The notes under the pieces are model-generated. The model saw nothing but the letters and a program-made list of their open reading frames with translations, made no database searches and had not been told where the DNA came from. The translations under genes were made by a program, and so were the position numbers. 7,220 nt of DNA from Nitrospirota bacterium (GTDB taxonomy: Bacteria > Nitrospirota > Thermodesulfovibrionia > Thermodesulfovibrionales > Magnetobacteriaceae): the NCBI GenBank assembly GCA_015233485.1, contig JADFXO010000198.1, forward strand, positions 1 to 7,220, in the 5' to 3' direction. Positions 4,463 to 7,220 of the stretch are shown here, in pieces. Positions within the stretch are counted from its first letter, which is position 1, and the number at the start of each line of letters is the position of its first letter.

Positions 4463-4819
4463 GTCCGCGTGTATGTTATTATTTACCGATTTAACAAACA
4501 CCCTGTGACAAACGAGTGACAAATTGATGGCCACCTGCAGGCGGATGAGTCGCTAGATACTAGGTGTTCCACACACCGCGGCGATTCTACTAGCCCCCCT
4601 TAACGCCCTGGGACACTTGGAAACGAAAGAAGCCCTGGGACTCTCCAGGGCGACGTCCTTGATGGCCACATCCGGACAGAAGACTTCCATGGGACGACTA
4701 AAAACAATAAAAACAGCCATACTCAGATATGACCAAACATTTGAAAATGAGTTATAGACCATTATAGTGCCCCAATTTTTCTGATTTTACCTTTAAACTA
4801 TGAAAAACTGCTTAGAGAG
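4463..4819. other. Gene-free stretch with array-like hairpin and a possible three-way fold
   Basis: No supported gene is seen. It holds TGACAAA twice with an 11-bp period (4506-4523), and a foldable segment 4547-4587 (outer stem GAGTCGC/GCGATTC, inner GGTGT/ACACC). It also has a direct repeat GCCCTGGGAC and a 7-bp hairpin GCCCTGG/CCAGGGC (4632-4651) whose centre is the array motif GGGACTCTCCAGG. A minus-strand TATAAT (near 4754-4759) could drive a leftward transcript over this hairpin. Confidence 0.5.
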
Positions 4820-5071
4820 CTATTTGTGACAGACTCTGGGGACAACTTTATAACGACTATGACGTGCTTCACTTGGGCGATAATGACAATATTTCTTGAG
4901 TAGACGCTTCACTTCTTCCGGATGCCATGGAGTTGACTTAGGAAACTGAATATTCAATTCCTCTGCTATCTTACGTAAAGAAAACCATTTATCTTGTAAA
5001 GGACCTATAAAATCAACAACAAATTGATTCTGCCATGATACCGTACTTGTTAGATTTTTACGAAAAATCAT
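4820..5071 (-). CDS. Mini DNA-binding protein resembling the recombinase C-terminal HTH (83 aa), paralog of the next gene
   Basis: The core FSLRKIAEELN (30-40) followed by PWHPEEVKRLLKKY (48-61) has the helix-turn-helix pattern seen near the end of many serine recombinases, where SLRxIAxxLN is the first helix and WHxxxVKRLL the recognition helix. The tail (62-83) is basic with several His, Arg and Lys. The start is the ATG at 5071, with AAGGAG 6 bases upstream. It lies 22 bases beyond the stop of the 5094-5288 gene, whose core it repeats (SLR-x-I and PWHP-x-EVKRL). The two look like a duplicated pair in one operon. There is no catalytic serine domain, so it is a DNA-binding module only. Repressor or recombination accessory roles are guesses. 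Confidence 0.65.
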   Translation of the reverse strand: MIFRKNLTSTVSWQNQFVVDFIGPLQDKWFSLRKIAEELNIQFPKSTPWHPEEVKRLLKKYCHYRPSEARHSRYKVVPRVCHK

Positions 5072-5093
5072 AAATAACTCCTTAAAACCCCTG

Positions 5094-5288
5094 TCACACT
5101 ATGATCAACTTTACCTTGAGATACTTGTCTATGAGCCGCTTTACTTCCTGAGGATGCCAGGGCTTTTTGTTCGGCTTTGCAAACAAGGAAGACTGATCCA
5201 TTTTTTTCCCGATATACCGAAGAGAATACCCTGCATTATAATATGCCTTAATGAACTCTATCTTTTGAGCATAAACTACAAGGCCCAT
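5094..5288 (-). CDS. Mini DNA-binding protein, paralog of the 4820-5071 gene (64 aa)
   Basis: EFIKAYYNAGYSLRYIGKKM (11-30) and PWHPQEVKRLIDKY (43-56) align with the 4820-5071 protein and, more loosely, with residues 185-219 of the serine recombinase at 3002-3721. The protein is little more than one helix-turn-helix unit. The ATG at 5288 is preferred over the GTG three codons earlier because AGTGG lies 5 bases upstream; the ribosome site is weak. It follows hicA by about 60 bases, separated by a GC-rich hairpin (5303-5325), and is followed after 22 bases by its paralog. It differs from it outside the core, so the duplication is not recent. Function beyond probable DNA binding is unknown. Confidence 0.6.
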   Translation of the reverse strand: MGLVVYAQKIEFIKAYYNAGYSLRYIGKKMDQSSLFAKPNKKPWHPQEVKRLIDKYLKVKLIIV

Positions 5289-5302
5289 TGAAACCACTGA
5301 AG

Positions 5303-5325
5303 CGGCCGGCCTGGAAGGACGGCCG
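5303..5325. repeat. 10-bp GC-rich hairpin between hicA and the HTH pair
   Basis: CGGCCGGCCT (5303-5312) pairs with AGGACGGCCG (5316-5325) with one mismatch, loop GGA. There is no T-run. It could stabilise the 3' end of the hicA message. It belongs to a group of short GC-rich hairpins with purine loops found between genes on this element. Confidence 0.55.
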
Positions 5326-5348
5326 TGATAAAGTGCCTGGAGTACATA

Positions 5349-5561
5349 CTAAAGCAATTTTTTAAACGCATCGATACTAAGACCGGCTTTAATAATTATA
5401 GTCCCCATAGTAAGAGCATCGATAGGATTGTTTCGAGGAATCGTAACACATTTATAACCATTCGACATGGTTACATGTTTACCTTCCCTTGTTATCCAAA
5501 AGCCTGCTTTCTGAAAGGCCCTGATTGCTCTCTGATGATTAATGCCCTGAAGTTTAGGCAT
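5349..5561 (-). CDS. hicA: HicA-type toxin, mRNA interferase (70 aa)
   Basis: HicA toxins are small double-stranded-RNA-binding-fold proteins that cut mRNA and stop growth until neutralised by HicB. The sequence shows the family pattern: LQGINHQRAIRAFQKAGFWI (4-23), then GKHVTM (27-32) with the catalytic His29, then TIPRNNPID (40-48), then MGTIIIKAGLSIDAFKKLL (52-70). Length is typical. The ATG at 5561 lies two bases after the stop of hicB, with GAGGT as ribosome site inside the end of hicB, so the genes are co-translated. Usual family members have a Gly-Ser or Gly-Lys before the His, as here, so it should be active. The toxin follows the antitoxin, an order found in part of the family. Its role on this element is probably maintenance by addiction. 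Confidence 0.9.
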   Translation of the reverse strand: MPKLQGINHQRAIRAFQKAGFWITREGKHVTMSNGYKCVTIPRNNPIDALTMGTIIIKAGLSIDAFKKLL

Positions 5562-5563
5562 TA

Positions 5564-5755
5564 CTAAACCTCAACGAAATACGTTTCTGTATTACGTTCC
5601 TCTTCGGCTTTTGAAGCAAGATAACTCTGAATAGCGTCTTTAATATTTTCAAAGGCCTCTTCTTTTGTCACCCCCTGAGAAACACAACCTTCCAGCTCTG
5701 GAACCCAAATAGAATAACCTTCATCTGTCTTTACGATTTTGACTAAATATTCCAT
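5564..5755 (-). CDS. hicB: HicB-type antitoxin, minimal form (63 aa)
   Basis: HicB antitoxins bind and block HicA. The whole protein is the partial RNase H-like HicB domain: MEYLVKIVKTDEGYSIWVPE (1-20), LEGCVSQGVTKEEAFENI (21-38), then KDAIQSYLASKAEE (39-52) and a short acidic end. The PELEGCVSQG motif with the following EEA-x-ENI helix is characteristic. It lacks the C-terminal DNA-binding domain (HTH or ribbon-helix-helix) that many HicB proteins use to repress their own promoter, so autoregulation must work differently or be absent. The ATG at 5755 has a near-perfect AGGAGG (5761-5766) 5 bases upstream. A small hairpin (5777-5791) precedes it. The strong ribosome site should keep antitoxin in excess over toxin. 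Confidence 0.9.
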   Translation of the reverse strand: MEYLVKIVKTDEGYSIWVPELEGCVSQGVTKEEAFENIKDAIQSYLASKAEEERNTETYFVEV

Positions 5756-5776
5756 AACAACCTCCTTTTATCCAGC

Positions 5777-5791
5777 CAGCCTGAAAGGCTG
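5777..5791. repeat. 6-bp hairpin with GAA loop in the hicB leader
   Basis: CAGCCT-GAA-AGGCTG lies 10 bases before the hicB ribosome site. It may influence hicB translation or simply belong to the recurrent GAA-loop hairpins of this element. Confidence 0.5.
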
Positions 5792-5818
5792 ACCACTCGA
5801 AGTGCCTGTAATGCGCAC

Positions 5819-6022
5819 CTAAAACAACGAACGTTGAATGACGGCCCTGGCCGACGGTAACGGTACCTGTTTCACCTTCTTAAGTATAAAACGTGTGACG
5901 CGAATCCTGCGAGAGACACGTTTCAAAAATCGATGACGACCAGCCGAAGAGACCATTAAATTTTCATCAAGCCACCGCCCCCAGGCAGCCAATAACCCAA
6001 TATCCGATTCCTCTTCAAACAT
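5819..6022 (-). CDS. Small, strongly basic protein (hypothetical, 67 aa)
   Basis: I do not recognise this protein. The first 20 residues are acidic with a Trp-rich helix (LLAAWGRWLDENL, 10-22). The rest is very basic (RHRFLKRVSRRIRVTRF, 29-45; KKVKQ, 48-52), ending PLPSARAVIQRSLF. Thirteen Lys or Arg lie between residues 29 and 64, so nucleic-acid binding is likely. The ATG at 6022 is chosen because GGAGG lies 5 bases upstream; the frame stays open to 6151, but there the sequence is part of a structured repeat. It heads the leftward cluster that continues with hicB and hicA about 60 bases further on. No homologous family comes to mind, and whether it is translated rests on the ribosome site. 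Confidence 0.5.
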   Translation of the reverse strand: MFEEESDIGLLAAWGRWLDENLMVSSAGRHRFLKRVSRRIRVTRFILKKVKQVPLPSARAVIQRSLF

Positions 6023-6147
6023 CCCTACCTCCGATAAAGCACCCTGGCCAGCGACCAACAGGAGCGAGATATACGGTACCAGATACCGTAGACAGAAACC
6101 TGTCCTTATTATTTGCCAGTTTCCCAAAACATAATTTGAAAATATCG

Positions 6148-6246
6148 GCACGTGGAAGGCTTGTCAAGGGCGGCTCCCTTGCCGTGCAAAGCATGAAATA
6201 TTTTCGCTTTTGAAAATATTTCACCCTTTACAAGCCTGGAACGTGC
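6148..6246. other. Cloverleaf-like inverted-repeat structure (99 bp)
   Basis: Outer stems GCACGT/ACGTGC (6148-6153 with 6241-6246) and GGCTTGT/ACAAGCC (6158-6164 with 6230-6236) are separated by a symmetrical 4-by-4 internal loop. Inside are two hairpins: CAAGGG/CCCTTG (6165-6181) and a perfect 12-bp stem, TGAAATATTTTC with its complement (6194-6223). The frame on the minus strand here merely reads the repeat. The form is that of a three-way-junction RNA or a folded single-stranded recombination site. Confidence 0.65.
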
Positions 6247-6409
6247 TGATACGCTATAGACAATTTTGGGAATTGAAAATGTCCGAAGGACTCCTTATTG
6301 ACCTTCGTCCTGTTCTACTACATAAGCCGGCCAGGAAGGCCGGCGTTTGTCCTGTGGCACGATGCCACCTATAAGCCTCTAAAATAACAACCGCTATGTC
6401 CTATCGTGT
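6247..6409. other. Gene-free spacer with three compact hairpins
   Basis: It contains GTCC-GAA-GGAC (6281-6291), GCCGGCC/GGCCGGC with loop AGGAA (6326-6344) and GTGGCA-CGA-TGCCAC (6354-6368). The word GAAGGACTCCTT near 6285 also occurs near 1100. No open frame has a ribosome site. Confidence 0.55.
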
Positions 6410-6470
6410 CGGTGTTTTTTCTGCCAGAGGGAGCCGCGCTTCTCAGCGGCGGCTGGCAGAAAAAACACCG
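6410..6470. repeat. Perfect 18-bp inverted repeat with nested hairpin
   Basis: The arms CGGTGTTTTTTCTGCCAG (6410-6427) and its exact complement (6453-6470) enclose a second stem GCCGC/GCGGC (6433-6437 with 6446-6450). The T6 and A6 runs are inside the arms, not after the stem, so it is not a simple terminator. Confidence 0.85.
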
Positions 6471-6520
6471 CACACTATACAGGCTGTCCTATAGCCGAGT
6501 CGTCCTTTCGAGCTTCGGTA

Positions 6521-6610
6521 GAATTTTGCATAATGTCCCTTATCGATCTGCGCTGTGCCGCTCTTTTGCGGCTTCAGGCGCGGGACGATAAGGCGCATTA
6601 TGTAAAATTC
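6521..6610. repeat. 90-bp long hairpin, 25-nt arms with compensated positions
   Basis: The arms 6521-6545 and 6586-6610 pair at 24 of 25 positions as RNA, two of them G-U, with one C/C mismatch. Inside are GCGC/GCGC (6550-6553 with 6578-6581) and GCCGC/GCGGC (6557-6561 with 6568-6572). The frames on both strands are shadows of this palindrome. Confidence 0.85.
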
Positions 6611-6873
6611 CCTATTGTCTACCTCATCGGCAGTCTTTGTCTCTGCGGGGCCCGGAAGGCCCCGCAAGTCCTGCGGCCCGGGATGGCCGCGTATAAAACA
6701 CGTGCGAAGCACACCGCTATGTCCTGAGGCCTCGACAACGAAGAAAATAGAGAGTGAAGCGAAGCCGGGCCCATAGCGACGGCTGCGCCCTGGCCGCAAC
6801 GTGGCCGGGGCGCGCCATGAAGCGAAGGGCATGGCGAGACTGAACGAACGGCCGGATTAAGAGCGCATCGAGA
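6611..6873. other. Run of five strong GC-rich hairpins, gene-free
   Basis: The hairpins are: a 9-bp stem with loop CGGAA (6644-6666); GCGGCC/GGCCGC (6673-6690); GTGC-GAA-GCAC (6702-6712); GCGCCCTGGCC/GGCCGGGGCGC (6785-6813); and CGCCATG/CATGGCG (6813-6836). CGAACGGCCGGAT at 6845-6857 is a third, truncated copy of the core of repeats R1 and R2. Open frames overlap each other on both strands with no ribosome sites and are not believed. Confidence 0.65.
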
Positions 6874-7002
6874 GGACAAGTGAGGCGGGGCTGACGACGG
6901 CGTGAGCGTAGGCCTGCCTTTTGGCCGAAGCCGCCGACGACAGACGCGCCGAACGGCCGGATATTCGGACTTCGGTTACCCTGGCCGCAATTGTGGCCAG
7001 GG
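6874..7002. repeat. Long direct repeat, copy R1
   Basis: This is the first copy of the repeat described at 7076. Conserved blocks are 6874-6894 and 6941-6965, and the centre differs from R2. It ends in the hairpin CCCTGGCC/GGCCAGGG (6979-7002). A further hairpin CCTGGCC/GGCCAGG follows at 7031-7050, before R2 begins 202 bp after R1. Confidence 0.8.
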
Positions 7003-7075
7003 ACGGGGAGTTCGAGCGGCCTTCGGACATCCTGGCCCACGCAGGCCAGGGCCTTAGAGTTCGGAGAGTTCGGGG

Positions 7076-7220
7076 GGACAAGTGAGGTGGGGCTGAGCGG
7101 CGCCGCGAAGGACGTGCACCTCGGCCGTAGCGGAGAACGCCGGGCAGACGCGCCGAACGGCCGGATATTGCGACCGAGGTTACCCTGGGGGATTATTCGG
7201 GATTTTCGAATAATCTCCCA
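7076..7220. repeat. Long direct repeat, copy R2 (spans the circle junction; continues to about 130)
   Basis: This is the second copy of a roughly 130-bp repeat whose first copy is at 6874-7002. The left end (7076-7096) matches 6874-6894 at 20 of 21 bases. The right block (52-76, equal to 7145-7169) matches 6941-6965 at all 25 bases, and both copies continue into GGTTACCCTGG. The 45 or so bases between the conserved ends are unrelated in the two copies. The copy ends in a hairpin, as R1 does, but the hairpin stem is different. Confidence 0.8.
7094..7220. repeat. Terminal redundancy: exact copy of positions 1-127 (circular junction)
   Basis: The last 127 bases of the window are identical to the first 127. 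An exact terminal overlap of this odd length is typical of an assembly k-mer left on a closed circle. The biological molecule is then about 7,093 bp and position 7093 joins position 1. A genuine terminal direct repeat on a linear molecule is the alternative and is less likely, because the repeated segment begins and ends in the middle of other repeats. Confidence 0.93.

Noticed and set aside
4541..4640. Hammerhead ribozyme
   Set aside because: GGATGAGTC resembles the CUGAUGAG core and a stem follows, but the conserved U is a G and no GAAA follows the second strand of the stem.
4553..4762. Minus-strand 69-aa frame with a possible membrane segment
   Set aside because: Its ATG lies inside a TATAAT box, there is no ribosome site, and the second half reads the repeat hairpin.
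5819..6151. Longer start of the basic protein at 6151
   Set aside because: No ribosome site there, and the extra residues come from structured DNA; the ATG at 6022 has GGAGG well placed.
6015..6224. Minus-strand 69-aa frame
   Set aside because: Its first third is the arm of the 12-bp hairpin and it overlaps a better-supported gene start at 6022.
6410..6470. Rho-independent terminator
   Set aside because: The T and A runs lie inside the arms and no T-run follows the stem on either strand.
6443..6832. Minus-strand 129-aa frame and other frames in 6400-7080
   Set aside because: Overlapping frames on both strands without ribosome sites, all translating palindromes and GC-rich repeats.

Overview
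The first 127 bases are repeated exactly as the last 127 (1-127 = 7094-7220). That is what an assembler leaves on a closed circle, so I read the window as a circular element of about 7,093 bp, most likely a small cryptic bacterial plasmid (a phage-like episome cannot be excluded). The genes are AT-rich, use Shine-Dalgarno sites and several TTG starts, and are bacterial in type. I cannot name the host phylum. Nothing resembles a relaxase, capsid, partition or resistance gene.

Layout. 1-324: a GC-rich repeat, a strong inverted repeat and a 41-bp tandem array. 325-612 (+): a small coiled-coil/membrane protein that looks leaderless. 713-931 (-): a small hydrophilic protein with its own terminator. 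932-1300: a gene-free, G/C-tract-rich, foldable stretch followed by an AT-rich segment. 1308-1409: four copies of a 20-22 bp iteron, probably the replication origin. 1435-1896 (-): a replication initiator with a phage lambda O-like N-terminal winged helix. 1876-2109: a structured rep leader with a likely antisense RNA and two tandem terminators. 2177-2298: a GT microsatellite and 23-bp-spaced direct repeats. 2503-3721 (-): a serine recombinase followed by two small genes, the last a putative HTH protein.

3806-3866: a large GC-rich inverted repeat beside the recombinase. 3896-4252 (-): an unknown protein with a clear promoter. 4253-4819: gene-free, with divergent promoters, a candidate small RNA and a hairpin that repeats the array motif. 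4820-6022 (-): a leftward cluster of five small genes. These are an unknown basic protein, the toxin-antitoxin pair hicB-hicA, and two paralogous mini-proteins resembling the DNA-binding tail of serine recombinases. 6023-7093 and on through the junction to 324: about 1.4 kb without a convincing gene but packed with strong hairpins and long repeats.

How it fits together. The rep gene, iterons and leader form a replication and copy-control module. hicBA is a maintenance (addiction) module. The recombinase and the GC-rich inverted repeats are candidates for multimer resolution or site-specific recombination. The hairpin-dense block has no obvious textbook role; it could be a long structured RNA, a single-strand origin or a set of recombination sites. 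It is the most interesting part of the element.
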